From Pseudonocardia sp. TRM90224 (GTDB lineage: Bacteria > Actinomycetota > Actinomycetes > Mycobacteriales > Pseudonocardiaceae), in assembly GCF_021245725.1 (NCBI RefSeq), contig NZ_JAJGSX010000026.1, positions 31,229 through 95,228 of the forward strand: a DNA stretch of 64,000 nucleotides, written 5' to 3'. Positions 35,701-44,257 of this stretch are shown here, one piece after another; within the stretch, counting starts at the first letter, position 1, and the number at the start of each line of letters is the position of its first letter. The notes under the pieces are model-generated. The model worked only from the letters and a program-made list of their open reading frames with translations, ran no database searches and was not told the DNA's origin. The translations under genes and the position numbers were made by a program.

Positions 35701-35931
35701 GTCGGTGTAGAGCCGCTCCGGAACGCCGCCGGCCGCCAGCTCGTCATGGGTGAAGCGGCCGATCGTCTCCACGCCGGCGATCAGGTTGTGCCAGTACTCG
35801 TCGACGGTTCTCGCCCCCGGGAACCGGCCGGTCATCCCGATCACGGCAATCGCGCCGGACGGGTCCGGGATGTCGGGGGTGTCGGGGGTGTCGGGGATGT
35901 CGGGGATGTCGGGGATGTCGCGCTCGCTCAT
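32770..35931 (-). CDS. type I PKS, KS-AT-T
   Basis: 1053 residues. The ketosynthase (about 25-455) has C196 in TACSTG, H332 in HGTGT and H371 in NIGHLD. The acyltransferase (about 545-835) has S641 in GHSLGE and RAFHS (H740) at the selectivity loop, the malonyl-CoA type, not the YASH of methylmalonyl enzymes. The carrier motif is FFELGGDSF. There are no KR, DH or ER domains, so the beta-keto group would stay. It lies between two NRPS proteins and would add C2 to the aminoacyl chain. Three in-frame tandem repeats interrupt it. The gap to the C-A-T stop is 4 bases. Confidence 0.93.
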   Translation of the reverse strand: MSERDIPDIPDIPDTPDTPDIPDPSGAIAVIGMTGRFPGARTVDEYWHNLIAGVETIGRFTHDELAAGGVPERLYTDDRYVPARGVLGGADLFDAEYFSMSPREAELTDPQQRLFLECVESALQDAGYDSERLAERVGVFAGCSASSYLRTIHRSIDAEDLDETQVKIGNDVDFLTTRVAYKLNLSGPCVTVQTACSTGLVAVHLACQSLLDGECTMAVAGAASIVYPEETGHLYEEASIGSPDGHCRAFDAAARGTVGGNGCGAVVLKPLAAAIRDRDHIRCVILGSAINNDGSSKVGFTAPSVKGQRNAIRRAHAVAGVAAASISYVEAHGTGTPLGDPIEVAALTQAFGPDPASEPCLIGSVKPNIGHLDAAAGLAGFIKAALVVERGRIPPTLHFTEPNPEAGLEDGRFRVVAEPTPWPAGSSPRRAGVSSFGIGGTNAHAVVQEFPPQPRHDTGGSWQVLPLSARNDTILGRAAGELVRHLRTDPGVALGDVAFTLQTGRRELDHRLAVVAQSVQEAEEALSTGDRTAVVRGRRASSAEPRVAFVFPGQGAEFPGMARELAAAEPAFASFLHDGLAAVARYTSDDVEKYLTAEDATAGSVEAGTALAQPALFVFEHALARLWISWGVRPSCLLGHSLGEITAATVAGVFSLDDAARAVALRGRLMQDTLRGAMHVVFAPAGDVTALLPPDVSIAVVNSPTACVVSGPPGGVEDLVGELNDRGIRTRPLPTERAFHSAMMSDAAESFGAEVARRPLAEPTIPLASTVTGDWIGDAEATDPRYWAAQLRQPVRFAEGCRRVLGGSADVGADVGADVVLEVGPGAGLPALVMQNAGDHEPLAVASLTRGDGTDPGALRRAAARLWVGGVRLDWTAMHAGQDRRRVRMPTYPFDRARYTVAPSASPEPVRPADAPRAGADARPTHARPTHARPTHAQPTHARPSLATPFRAPEPGIQTSLITIFEELIGARDLGVDDSFFELGGDSFTAIRVLSRIRELYTVDLPSERFFENPTVAGLEVVLDDLLEDAVSRMDPAEVATMLRELDGGGDHD
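33111..33170. repeat. 15-bp tandem repeat in the AT-carrier linker
   Basis: Four copies of GGGTGGGCCGCGCAT, the first with one change. On the coding strand they give repeated Thr-His-Ala-Arg/Gln-Pro units. It lies between the AT and the carrier domain of the PKS, so copy number would change linker length without breaking the frame. Confidence 0.95.
33475..33510. repeat. 12-bp tandem repeat in the AT domain
   Basis: Three copies of GACATCGGCGCC (last base changed in the third), giving Gly-Ala-Asp-Val repeats just before the conserved VLEVGPG motif of the AT. Relative to the usual AT layout this adds about 8 residues. Confidence 0.95.
35869..35922. repeat. 9-bp tandem repeat at the PKS N-terminus
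   Basis: Six units of GATGTCGGG or GGTGTCGGG, the last imperfect. They encode repeated Ile/Thr-Pro-Asp tripeptides directly after the start codon and before the KS domain, where a docking element would normally be. Confidence 0.93.
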
Positions 35932-35935
35932 CGGC

Positions 35936-38900
35936 TCACAGCTCCCAGTCCGGTCCCGGCCGGCGGCGGCGCGATCGGCCCGGCCCCGCCGGCGCGACGT
36001 CGTCGTCGGATCTCCGCCTGGAAGCGCCCGTCCTCTCCTCGACCATCGCCGCCTGGTCCGCGATGGTCGGGTGGGCGAAGATGTCCACGAGGTTCACGGG
36101 CGCGTTGAACTCGGCGCGCATCCGCTTGGCCAGCGCGGGCACCAGCAGCGAGTTCCCACCCACCTCGAAGAAGTTGTCGCGGACGTCGAACCGGCTCGTC
36201 CCCAGCACCGTCTCCCACACCGCCGCAACCGCGTGCTCGGTGGGCCTCGCCCCGATCCGTGATCGCGCCGGGTTCGCAGCGGGCACCGGCAGCGCCCGCC
36301 GGTCGACCTTGCCGCTGGGGGTGAGGGGAAAGGCGTCGAGCGCTACGAACTGAGCCGGGACCATGTAGTCCGGCAGGCGCCGGGCCAGGTGCGCGCGAAC
36401 CGCGGTGACGTCCGGTTCGCCGTCCGCGCCCACGACGTACGCGATCACCTGGCGGCCGCCGACGTCGTCCCTCGTGGTCACCAGCGCGTCGCGGACCTGC
36501 GGATGCGACCGCAGCGCCCCTTCGATCTCGCCGGGCTCGACCCGGAACCCACGAACCTTGACCTGGTCGTCCACCCGACCCAGGAACTCGACGTTGCCGT
36601 CGGGCAGCAGCCGTGCGACATCACCCGTGCGGTAGAGGACCGCTCCCGGCGAGCCGAAGGGATCGGGGACGAACCGCTCCGCCGTCAACCGGGGTCGGCC
36701 GACATAACCGCGACCGACACCCGCGCCGCCGATGAACAGTTCGCCGGCGACCCCGATGGGCCGCACGTCCATCGCCGGATCCAGGACGTGGAGCCGAGTG
36801 TTGTCGATCGGCGAGCCGAGCGGCGGGAACTCCCGGTCGCTCGTGCCCCGCTCGACGGGGCCGGCGGCCGCGAGGACCGTCGCCTCCGTCGGTCCGTAGT
36901 GGTTGAACAGCGACCACGGCTGCGGCCGCGTCGGCCAGTGCAGCCGATCCCCGCCGGTGAGGACCACCCGCAGGTCGCAGTCGGACGGCCACTCCTCCTC
37001 GGCCATCAGCTGGGCCAGCGCCGTCGGCAGGAAGCAGCGCGTGATGCGGTTGCGGACGACGAAGGCGGTGAATGCGGCCGGGTCGGTGCGGATCCGGTCG
37101 TCGACCACGTGCAGGGCGGCGCCCGCGATCAGGTGCGGCCAGATCTCCAGGGTGAGCGCGTCGAAGGCGACGTTGGCCAGCAACGCCACCCGTTCCCCGG
37201 CGTCGAGCTGGTAGCAGCGCCGGTACCAGGTGCACAGGTTGGCCAGTCCGCGGTGGTGGATCATCGCGCCCTTCGGGGCGCCGGTGGATCCTGACGTGTA
37301 GATGACATGAGCGAGGTTTCCGGGCCGGACCGCCACCTGCGGCGGGGTGTCGGGCGTGTCGAGCACGGTGCCCGGATCCAGCTCCAGCACCACCCGCGAA
37401 CCGTCCGCCGGCAGGCCACCGGCCAGCTCCCCCTGCGTGATCACGACCGGGGCCGCCGTCTGACCGAGCATGTACGCCACCCGCTCCGCGGGATAGCCCG
37501 GATCGATCGGGACGTACGCGCCACCGGCCTTCAACACGCCCAGCAGCGCCACCACCAGCTCCGGACAGCGGTGCATCACCACCGCCACCGGCGTCTCCAC
37601 ACCGACCCCGAGCTCCCGCAACCGATGCGCCAACCGGTTCGCCACCCGATCCAACTCACCGAACGTCAACACCGACGCTGCCCCGACGACCGCCACCGCG
37701 TCCGGCGCCAACCCGGCCCGCTCGGCGACCAGCTCGTGGACACAACCCGCCCCGACGGGCACCTCCGCACCCGTACCCAGAGCCAGCACGGCAGCCCGCT
37801 CCCCCACGCCCACCATCGAGAGCTCCGACAGCCGCGCGTCCGGATCCGCCGCGATCCGCCGCAGCAGGGTGCGGAAGTGCTCTCCGATGCGCGCGGCGCT
37901 CTCCCGGTCGAGGCTGGACGGGGCGAACTGGAGGGTGAGCGCCAGCTCGTCCGGGCCGTCCACGACCTGGACGTTGAGGGCGTTCCTGGCGGTGAGGCCG
38001 AACATCGTCCAGTCCACCGACACGCCGAGCCCGGCGAACTCGGGGCACGCCGCGCGCTTGCGGTAGCTCATCGACACGGGAGCGAGCGCCGTGCCCGGCT
38101 TGATGCCGTCGACCGCGCGGGCGAGCGGGACGTCGCGGAACCGGTAGAGGTCGCGCAGCTCGGCGCGGAGGTTCCGCGCGAACTCGCGGAACGTCGTGGT
38201 CGGCGAGGGCCGCGACACCACCGGGAGCTCGTTGACGAAGAGCCCGATGCTCCGCCGCGTATCCGGCTCGCGGGTGGACAGACCGATCGTGACGACCGGC
38301 TCCGCGTTCCCGTACCCGTGCAGCAGCGCCTGCAGCGTGGCGAGGAGGAGCTCGAAGCGGGTCAGCTCCAGCAGCAGCGCTGTGTCGACGACCGCGCGGC
38401 GCAGGTCCTGATCCACGTCCAGCACGTGGGTCGCGCCGTCCGCCGCGACCCGACCCGCCTGCGTCAGGCCGGGCACGACGACCTCTCCCGGCTCCCGCCA
38501 CCGCGTCTTCCAGTACTCACTGGCGGCTGCTGAAGCCGACGCCGGCACCGGTGGCGTTGCCGGGAGCCGGGGGCTCCCGAGGGTGCCCGCGTTGTACGCG
38601 GTGGCCAGGTCCTGGACCAGGATGTCCTTCGACTCGCCGTCGAAGACGAGGTGGTGGGCGACGATCAGCAGCACGGACCGGCCCGGCGCGAGGGCGCACA
38701 ACGTGAACCGGATGAGCGGGCCCTCGCCCAGGTCGAAGGGCCGGCGGATCTCGTGGCGGAGGAAGTCCTGGCACTCCTCCTCCGGCGCGCCGGTGAGATC
38801 GACCTCGTCGACGCCGACCGTCCCGGGGCCCGCCACCAGGTACGGGACGTCGTCCTTGTCCTCGATCACCATGGCCAGGATCGGATGCCGCGCGACGAGC

Positions 38901-39049
38901 GCCCTGCAGGCGTCGCGGAGGGCCGCACCGTCGAGCTCGCCGTCGAAGGAGATGGCCATCGGCATGTGGTAGGCGGAACCAGCGCCGCCCATCCGCTCGG
39001 TGAACCAGATGCCGTGCTGCGCAGGCGAAGCCGGAACTGGGGCGCTCAT
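35936..39049 (-). CDS. NRPS, C-A-T module
   Basis: About 1037 residues. The C domain has an intact HHLVFDG. The A domain has YTSGSTGAPKG, FDALTLEIW, NHYGPTEATV and YRTGDVARL. Its specificity residues read about D-A-L-F-L-G-H-V-L plus K; this is not a signature I recognise, and a hydrophobic amino acid is a weak guess. The carrier motif is FFEVGGNSL, where N replaces the usual D. ATG at 39049 has GGAG 8 bases upstream; a GTG at 39070 overlapping the previous stop as GTGA is the alternative. Confidence 0.9.
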   Translation of the reverse strand: MSAPVPASPAQHGIWFTERMGGAGSAYHMPMAISFDGELDGAALRDACRALVARHPILAMVIEDKDDVPYLVAGPGTVGVDEVDLTGAPEEECQDFLRHEIRRPFDLGEGPLIRFTLCALAPGRSVLLIVAHHLVFDGESKDILVQDLATAYNAGTLGSPRLPATPPVPASASAAASEYWKTRWREPGEVVVPGLTQAGRVAADGATHVLDVDQDLRRAVVDTALLLELTRFELLLATLQALLHGYGNAEPVVTIGLSTREPDTRRSIGLFVNELPVVSRPSPTTTFREFARNLRAELRDLYRFRDVPLARAVDGIKPGTALAPVSMSYRKRAACPEFAGLGVSVDWTMFGLTARNALNVQVVDGPDELALTLQFAPSSLDRESAARIGEHFRTLLRRIAADPDARLSELSMVGVGERAAVLALGTGAEVPVGAGCVHELVAERAGLAPDAVAVVGAASVLTFGELDRVANRLAHRLRELGVGVETPVAVVMHRCPELVVALLGVLKAGGAYVPIDPGYPAERVAYMLGQTAAPVVITQGELAGGLPADGSRVVLELDPGTVLDTPDTPPQVAVRPGNLAHVIYTSGSTGAPKGAMIHHRGLANLCTWYRRCYQLDAGERVALLANVAFDALTLEIWPHLIAGAALHVVDDRIRTDPAAFTAFVVRNRITRCFLPTALAQLMAEEEWPSDCDLRVVLTGGDRLHWPTRPQPWSLFNHYGPTEATVLAAAGPVERGTSDREFPPLGSPIDNTRLHVLDPAMDVRPIGVAGELFIGGAGVGRGYVGRPRLTAERFVPDPFGSPGAVLYRTGDVARLLPDGNVEFLGRVDDQVKVRGFRVEPGEIEGALRSHPQVRDALVTTRDDVGGRQVIAYVVGADGEPDVTAVRAHLARRLPDYMVPAQFVALDAFPLTPSGKVDRRALPVPAANPARSRIGARPTEHAVAAVWETVLGTSRFDVRDNFFEVGGNSLLVPALAKRMRAEFNAPVNLVDIFAHPTIADQAAMVEERTGASRRRSDDDVAPAGPGRSRRRRPGPDWEL
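37364..37805. repeat. 442-bp perfect repeat, copy 2 (A-domain N-terminal part)
   Basis: Identical base for base to 30912-31353. It covers the N-terminal part of the A domain of the C-A-T protein and stops before the substrate-pocket motifs, so the two A domains keep different predicted specificities. Confidence 0.95.
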
Positions 39050-39066
39050 TCGGTCACTCCGTTCGG

Positions 39067-42000
39067 TCACGTTCCCGACACCCGCTCCGCGCGCCGCAGG
39101 AACGATTCGGCGATGCCCTCGACGGCCGCGGCGTCCGTGTCTGCGGGGTTGTAGACGAGGGTTCCGGTCAGCTCCCCGTAGAAGTCCTCGATGAGCAGCT
39201 CCGGGAAGCGGGACTCGGGTGTGGTCCCCGCCGGCAGGTCCTGCGCCGGCTGCAGGTCAGTGGCGAACCGCTCGACGTGCAGGCCGCGCAGCCGCGTCGG
39301 GTGGCTGGTGTCCAGGTAGCGGAAGCTGCAGGCCAGCGGGTCGTACCCGGTGGAGAACTCGTGGTGCGGGAAGTGCTGGTGCGCGAACGCGGCCAGCGCC
39401 GTCTCGCGCATCCGGTCCAGTGCCGTCGGCCAATCCGGCCGGTCGGACAGGTCGTGGCGGAGGTAAACGGCGCGGCACAAACAGCCGACTACGGCGCCGA
39501 GCTCCGGCCGGCTGCGTCCGGACAGCGGGGTCGTGAGCAGCACGCTGTCGGCACCGAGCGTCTCGGCGGCGGTGTGGGCGTACAGCGTGGCCATGGTCAT
39601 GAACGGGGTGACGCCGCTGCGGCCGAGCCGGCGCACCGCGCTCGTGACCGCGGCGGGGACGGCGAAACGCACCGCTGACAGCGCGTGCACGGCGGTGTCG
39701 CCCGGCTCGGATGACGGGTGCGGGGGAACGCTGCCCAGCTCCTGCTTCCAGAATGCCCGCCCGGTAGGGAGGAGGTTCTGTTCCCACGCGACGAAGTCGG
39801 CGTACTGGAGCGGCGGTTCGAGCAGCGCGCTGCCCCGCCCTGCGCTGTACCCAGCCCCGTAGGCGGCGTAGAGCACCTCCAGCTCGCTGAGGATCACCCC
39901 CAGCGAGAGACCGTCGACGACCAGGTGCGACGCTGCCACGGCGAAGACGTGATCGACCGGGCCGAGCCGGTAGAGCAGCGCCCGCACGAGCGGGGCCGTG
40001 CTGAGGTCGAACGGTGCCGTGGCGTCGTGGTCGAGCCGCTCCCGCGCGACGGCGGAGCGGCCGGTGAGCGGGATTCCGAGCAGCGCCGAGGAGAGGTCCA
40101 CGACATCGAGTTCGATGCCGGCGGCCGGGTCGATCGCCTGCACGAGCCGGTCGCCGTCGTGCCGGAACGCGGTGCGCAAGGCTTCGTGGCGGCGCACGAT
40201 CTCCGCGACCGCGCAGCTCAGGGCGCCCACGTCCAGCGAGCCCCTGATCCGGATCGCGGCGACGACGTTGGGGACCTGCCGCCGGCCCGGATCGGCGCTG
40301 ACCCATCGCCAGAACTTCTCCTGCAGGACACCCGCCGGCGCCGAGGTGCGCGGCCCGGCGCGACGGACGGGCGCGGCGGCCGATCGGTCCGGCGAGAGCA
40401 GCAGGTCGAGGGCGGCCGCCTGCCCGGCCACCGTCGGGTGGTCGAACAGCAGCGCGATCGGCACCTCGATGCCGAGCGCATCACCGGCAGCCGCGGCCAC
40501 CTGACCGGCCATGATCGAGTCGGCGCCGAGGTCGAGTGGGCACTCGTCAGCGCCGATCCGCGGGCGGCGCAGCGCGTCCTGCCAGAGCGTGGTCAGGAGC
40601 GCCTCGGTGGTTCCGGCCGGTGGCCGGTCCCCGGCGTCCGGTCGCGACGCCCGTCCGAGCCGCTCGCGCAACTCGCGCTTGACCACCTTGCCGTTCGCGT
40701 TGCGGGGCAGCGCGTCGACGGTGACGATGCGCTGCGGCACCTGCGACTCGGCGAGCGTGTCGCGGAGGAACGCGCGCAGGCGCTCGGTGCTCACCGGGGA
40801 CCGGAGCACGACCGCCGCGGTGAGCATCTCGCCCAGCACGGGGTGCGGCACGCCGAAGGCCGCCGCCTCGGCGACGTCTGGATGGGCGTAGAGCGCGTTC
40901 TCGACGTCGAGGCCGGCGATCTTCCTCCCCCCGCTGTTGACGATGTCGCTCTCGCGGTCGACCAGGTAGAGGTAGCCGTCCCCGTCGAGGTAGCCGATAT
41001 CGCCGGTGCGCACCCGGCCGTCGCGGAACACGTCGGCGCTGCGCGCGTCGTCGCGGTAGTAGCGGCGCGCCAGGCCGGCCGGCAGTTCGAGCCAGATCTC
41101 ACCCAGCTCGCCGCGGGGCACCGGCTCCCCGTCCGCGTCGGTCACGCTGACCGCCGCGCCGTCGTCCGGGCGCCCCAGGCTGCCCGGCCGGTCCGGGTCG
41201 TAGACCATGAGCGTGTGCGCGGGTGATGCCTCGGTCGAGGTGTACTGGTTGACCAGCAGGGCCCCGGCGAACACGTCGGTGAGCCGCGCCGCCACGGCCG
41301 GCGGCAGCGCGGCCGCGCTGGAGCCCAGCAGGAGCACCGAGGACAGGTCGAAGCGCCGGTGGCCGTCCCAGTTCACCAAGGCGATCCACATGGCGGGCAC
41401 GCAGAACACCGAGCCGACCTGGTAGGACTGCACGAGCGAGCAGAACCGCTCCGGGTCGAACCGCGGCATGACGACCGTCGTGGGATGCATGTAGAGGGCC
41501 TTGACCAGCATGGCCTGGCCCGCGTTGGTGCCCAGCGGGAACGCGTGCAGCGCGTGCTCGGAGTGGGCGAGCGGAGGCGGGTACGGCCGCTGGACGTGCT
41601 CGAACACGAGGTTGGCGTGGCTGGCCGCGACCGCCTTGGGCCGTCCCGTGGTGCCCGACGTGTAGAGGATCTGGGCGGTCGTGTGCGGCGAGCAGCACGG
41701 TGCGGATTCCTCGGCGGTGGCGCCGGCCGTGACGTCGTCGATCGAGGCCGCCCACCCGGTTCCCGCGGGGACCGACGCCCCTGCCGAGTGGATGACGGCA
41801 GCGGCTTCGCAGTGCTCCAGGCAGGCGGTGAGCTGGGCGGCCGGCATGGCGGCCGACAGCGGCACGGCCGTGGCTCCCGCCAGGAGCACACCGCAGTAGG
41901 CGACGGCGAAGTCCGTCCACGCGGTCCCGCCGAACACCAGCCCTACTCGGTCGGTCGGGCGCACGCCACGCTCGACCAGCCCGCGCGCGACCTGCTCCGC

Positions 42001-42189
42001 GCGCCGGTGCCACTCGCCGTACGTCAACGATCCGCCGCCGTCCACGACGAGGGCGAGCCGACCGGGATCCGTCGCGGCTCGGCGGGCGAGGAGGTCGGGA
42101 ACCGTCGGGCCTCCGCGGGCATCCGTTCCGTAACGACTCTCGTCGGTCGCCGCCACCCGTCCAAAAGAAAACCGTCCAGAAGTGCTCAT
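39067..42189 (-). CDS. loading protein: acyl/aryl-AMP ligase - carrier - condensation
   Basis: 1040 residues. The ligase (about 25-510) has ILYTSGTTGRPKAV, YTSTEAS, RTGDIGYLDGDGY and the lysine motif NGKVVKREL. It is closer to acyl-CoA ligases than to amino-acid A domains. The carrier site is S558 in DLGADSIM. The C domain (about 620-1035) has SHLVVDG, in which the first histidine is serine but the catalytic second histidine is kept. ATG at 42189 follows GGGGGGAGC; a GTG at 42237 overlapping the GT4 stop is possible. It probably activates a carboxylic acid starter. The starter cannot be named. Confidence 0.9.
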   Translation of the reverse strand: MSTSGRFSFGRVAATDESRYGTDARGGPTVPDLLARRAATDPGRLALVVDGGGSLTYGEWHRRAEQVARGLVERGVRPTDRVGLVFGGTAWTDFAVAYCGVLLAGATAVPLSAAMPAAQLTACLEHCEAAAVIHSAGASVPAGTGWAASIDDVTAGATAEESAPCCSPHTTAQILYTSGTTGRPKAVAASHANLVFEHVQRPYPPPLAHSEHALHAFPLGTNAGQAMLVKALYMHPTTVVMPRFDPERFCSLVQSYQVGSVFCVPAMWIALVNWDGHRRFDLSSVLLLGSSAAALPPAVAARLTDVFAGALLVNQYTSTEASPAHTLMVYDPDRPGSLGRPDDGAAVSVTDADGEPVPRGELGEIWLELPAGLARRYYRDDARSADVFRDGRVRTGDIGYLDGDGYLYLVDRESDIVNSGGRKIAGLDVENALYAHPDVAEAAAFGVPHPVLGEMLTAAVVLRSPVSTERLRAFLRDTLAESQVPQRIVTVDALPRNANGKVVKRELRERLGRASRPDAGDRPPAGTTEALLTTLWQDALRRPRIGADECPLDLGADSIMAGQVAAAAGDALGIEVPIALLFDHPTVAGQAAALDLLLSPDRSAAAPVRRAGPRTSAPAGVLQEKFWRWVSADPGRRQVPNVVAAIRIRGSLDVGALSCAVAEIVRRHEALRTAFRHDGDRLVQAIDPAAGIELDVVDLSSALLGIPLTGRSAVARERLDHDATAPFDLSTAPLVRALLYRLGPVDHVFAVAASHLVVDGLSLGVILSELEVLYAAYGAGYSAGRGSALLEPPLQYADFVAWEQNLLPTGRAFWKQELGSVPPHPSSEPGDTAVHALSAVRFAVPAAVTSAVRRLGRSGVTPFMTMATLYAHTAAETLGADSVLLTTPLSGRSRPELGAVVGCLCRAVYLRHDLSDRPDWPTALDRMRETALAAFAHQHFPHHEFSTGYDPLACSFRYLDTSHPTRLRGLHVERFATDLQPAQDLPAGTTPESRFPELLIEDFYGELTGTLVYNPADTDAAAVEGIAESFLRRAERVSGT

Positions 42190-42233
42190 CCGTCCGCTCC
42201 CCCCGTCACGTTCGCGGTCGTAGAGGACCGTGC

Positions 42234-43616
42234 TCACCCCGCGCCGAGCAGCGCGGCGGTTCTGACGACGTCCACATCCGGCAGGTAGTCGTTCAGCACG
42301 CGCTCGTGCGCCCGCGCCCCCAACGGGGCGAGCTGCGGGCCGGCGGCGACGGCCGCGCCCATCAGGGCGCCGAAGCCCGCCAGGTCGGTCGCGTCCGGGA
42401 TCAGCAGGCCGTCGTGCCCGTGGGTGATCTGCTCGCGGATGCCGCCGACGGCGCTCGCCACCACCGGCTTGGACTTCCACATCGCCTCGGTCACGGTCAG
42501 CCCGAATCCTTCGGCGAGGCTCTTCTGCAGCACGACGTCCGCGGAGCGCTGGATCCCGTTGACCAGCACGGCGTTCTCTGCGAGGTCCGCCATGGACAGG
42601 CAGACGAGGGTGGCACGGCACCGCTGCGCCGCCGGTAGTGCTTCCCGGACGGCGAGGCAGCGGTCGAACCACACCTTCTGCTCGACGTCGTCGGGGATGC
42701 CACCCGGGTCCGGGCCGACCAGCGCGAGGTGGCCGCTGTCGGTGTGCTCGGCGAACGCGGCGAGCACGCCGTGCATGTCCTTCAGCAGGTCCCACCGCGA
42801 CACCTGCACCAGCAGCGGCTCGCCGGGCTGCGGGAGCCCGTCGGCCACCACGCGGGCCGGATGCTCGAACGCAGACCCGCCGCCGGCCGGGCCGCTGTCC
42901 GTACCCCTGGCCTCGCCGAGGCCGCAGTGGGCCAGGCACGCGCGCGCCTCCTCCGGGGTCAGCGCGCGGTTCTTTTCCGAGAACGGCGAGAGGAACGGCG
43001 GGATGACCGCGACACGCGGGTCGTCCGGCGCGTGCCGGCGCACCGAGTACACCAGCCCCCGCGCTCTGTCGAGCAGCGGCGAGAGGAAGCCCCACGCCCG
43101 GTCCGCGGCCGCGTTCGGCTCGTCGACGCCGACGTGGCAGCGCCAGTACGTCGCCGAGACGGCGTCGTGCAGGAGCTCGGCGAGGCCCGCGGTCTGGTGG
43201 TCGTGCAGGACCAGGACGTCCCGCGGGCCGACCAGCGCCCTGGCCGGCTCGGCGTTGCCCGCCAGTGCGCGCAGGTAGGCGGCGCGCTCGCGGGCGCCGA
43301 GCGGTCCGCCGTCGCCCGGGCTGCCGTAGAGGCCGGCGCCCAGCCGCTTCGTGACGGTGAAGAACTCCTCGTCACCGCCGACGACCATCCAGCCGGCCCG
43401 GACGCCGAGACTGCGGTAGAGCGGGACGAGCGTGTGCAGCATCTCCGCGACACCCCCGCCGGCCGCCGTGGAGTTGACGTGCCAGAGGACGCCTCCGTCG
43501 AGCCGCTCGCGGAGCAGCCGGGCGCACTCGTGCATCCGCCGGGTCCGGGCCGGGCCGATCAGCTCCTCGAACTCGTCGAGGTGGGCGAACTCGTCCGCGA
43601 CCGGCTGGATCCTCAC
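42234..43616 (-). CDS. GT4-family glycosyltransferase (trehalose synthase/phosphorylase-like)
   Basis: 460 residues. Motifs of the TreT/trehalose-phosphorylase branch are VNSTAAGGGVAEMLHTLVPL, LHDHQTAGLAELL, VQVSRWDLLKD and the GT4 nucleotide-sugar site SLAEGFGLTVTEAMWKSKPV. It would make a glycosidic bond to a sugar or sugar phosphate. GTG at 43616 overlaps the SIS stop as GTGA, and it directly precedes the loading protein, so the sugar unit is presumably tied to the NRPS-PKS product. Independent trehalose synthesis is possible but unlikely from the position. Confidence 0.85.
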   Translation of the reverse strand: MRIQPVADEFAHLDEFEELIGPARTRRMHECARLLRERLDGGVLWHVNSTAAGGGVAEMLHTLVPLYRSLGVRAGWMVVGGDEEFFTVTKRLGAGLYGSPGDGGPLGARERAAYLRALAGNAEPARALVGPRDVLVLHDHQTAGLAELLHDAVSATYWRCHVGVDEPNAAADRAWGFLSPLLDRARGLVYSVRRHAPDDPRVAVIPPFLSPFSEKNRALTPEEARACLAHCGLGEARGTDSGPAGGGSAFEHPARVVADGLPQPGEPLLVQVSRWDLLKDMHGVLAAFAEHTDSGHLALVGPDPGGIPDDVEQKVWFDRCLAVREALPAAQRCRATLVCLSMADLAENAVLVNGIQRSADVVLQKSLAEGFGLTVTEAMWKSKPVVASAVGGIREQITHGHDGLLIPDATDLAGFGALMGAAVAAGPQLAPLGARAHERVLNDYLPDVDVVRTAALLGAG

Positions 43617-44257
43617 GCGTCGCGCTCCCGGTCCGCCACTCGTTCCTTCAGCAGCCCGACGAGCATGTGGTTGACGGCCAGCATGGCGTCCTCGAAGTGG
43701 AAGTTGTTGTCGTTCGGTCCGGTCTGCCCGGGGAACCGCGACGTGCCCGGCACGACGAGGCAGGCGTCGGCCAGCTCGCGGCACCGGCCGCCGTCGCCCT
43801 TCGTCATGGCGAAGGTCCGGGCACCCGCCGCGGCGGCCACGTCGAGGGCCCGCACGACGTTGGCCGAGGTGCCGCTCCCGGAGTAGGCCATCACCATGTC
43901 CCGGCCCGTCACCACCGGCGCGAGCGCTGCCGCGTACATCTCGGCCGGGCCGATGTCGTTGACCAGCGCGGTCAGCTCGGCCGGCGACCCGGAGAGGTTC
44001 ACGAAGCGCAGCCGCGGGACCGACGGCGGGAGCGGGGTCGCCTTGTCCGCGGTGACGAACGGGTGATGGGTGAAGTCGCAGTAGCAGTGGTCGAGGGTGC
44101 CGGCGTTGCCGCCGTTGGCCATCGCGTAGACGGTGCCGCCCTCGTCGTAGGTCGCGAACAGCATCGTGGCGGCGCGCTCCACGACCGCGACCGGGAAGTC
44201 CTCCAGGATGCGGCGCTTCTCGTCCAGGTAGAGCCGGATCTCCTCGGCGAGGGTCAT
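43613..44257 (-). CDS. SIS-domain sugar-phosphate isomerase (GmhA-like)
   Basis: 214 residues with the SIS fold: VYAMANGGNAGTLDHCYCDF and the phosphate-binding MAYSGSGTSANVVRALDVA. The layout resembles sedoheptulose-7-phosphate isomerase GmhA. With the adjacent transketolase, which can form sedoheptulose-7-phosphate, it could supply a heptose phosphate (inference). It overlaps both neighbours by 4 bases. Confidence 0.85.
   Translation of the reverse strand: MTLAEEIRLYLDEKRRILEDFPVAVVERAATMLFATYDEGGTVYAMANGGNAGTLDHCYCDFTHHPFVTADKATPLPPSVPRLRFVNLSGSPAELTALVNDIGPAEMYAAALAPVVTGRDMVMAYSGSGTSANVVRALDVAAAAGARTFAMTKGDGGRCRELADACLVVPGTSRFPGQTGPNDNNFHFEDAMLAVNHMLVGLLKERVADRERDA

Noticed and set aside
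42190..43095. N-terminal extension of the loading protein up to 43095
   Set aside because: The extension is read in a different frame opposite conserved glycosyltransferase coding sequence on the same strand; its residues match no domain.
42234..43616. GT4 as a plain trehalose-biosynthesis gene unrelated to the cluster
   Set aside because: It overlaps the SIS gene by 4 bases and is followed at once by the loading NRPS, so membership of the operon is more likely, though trehalose-type chemistry is not excluded.
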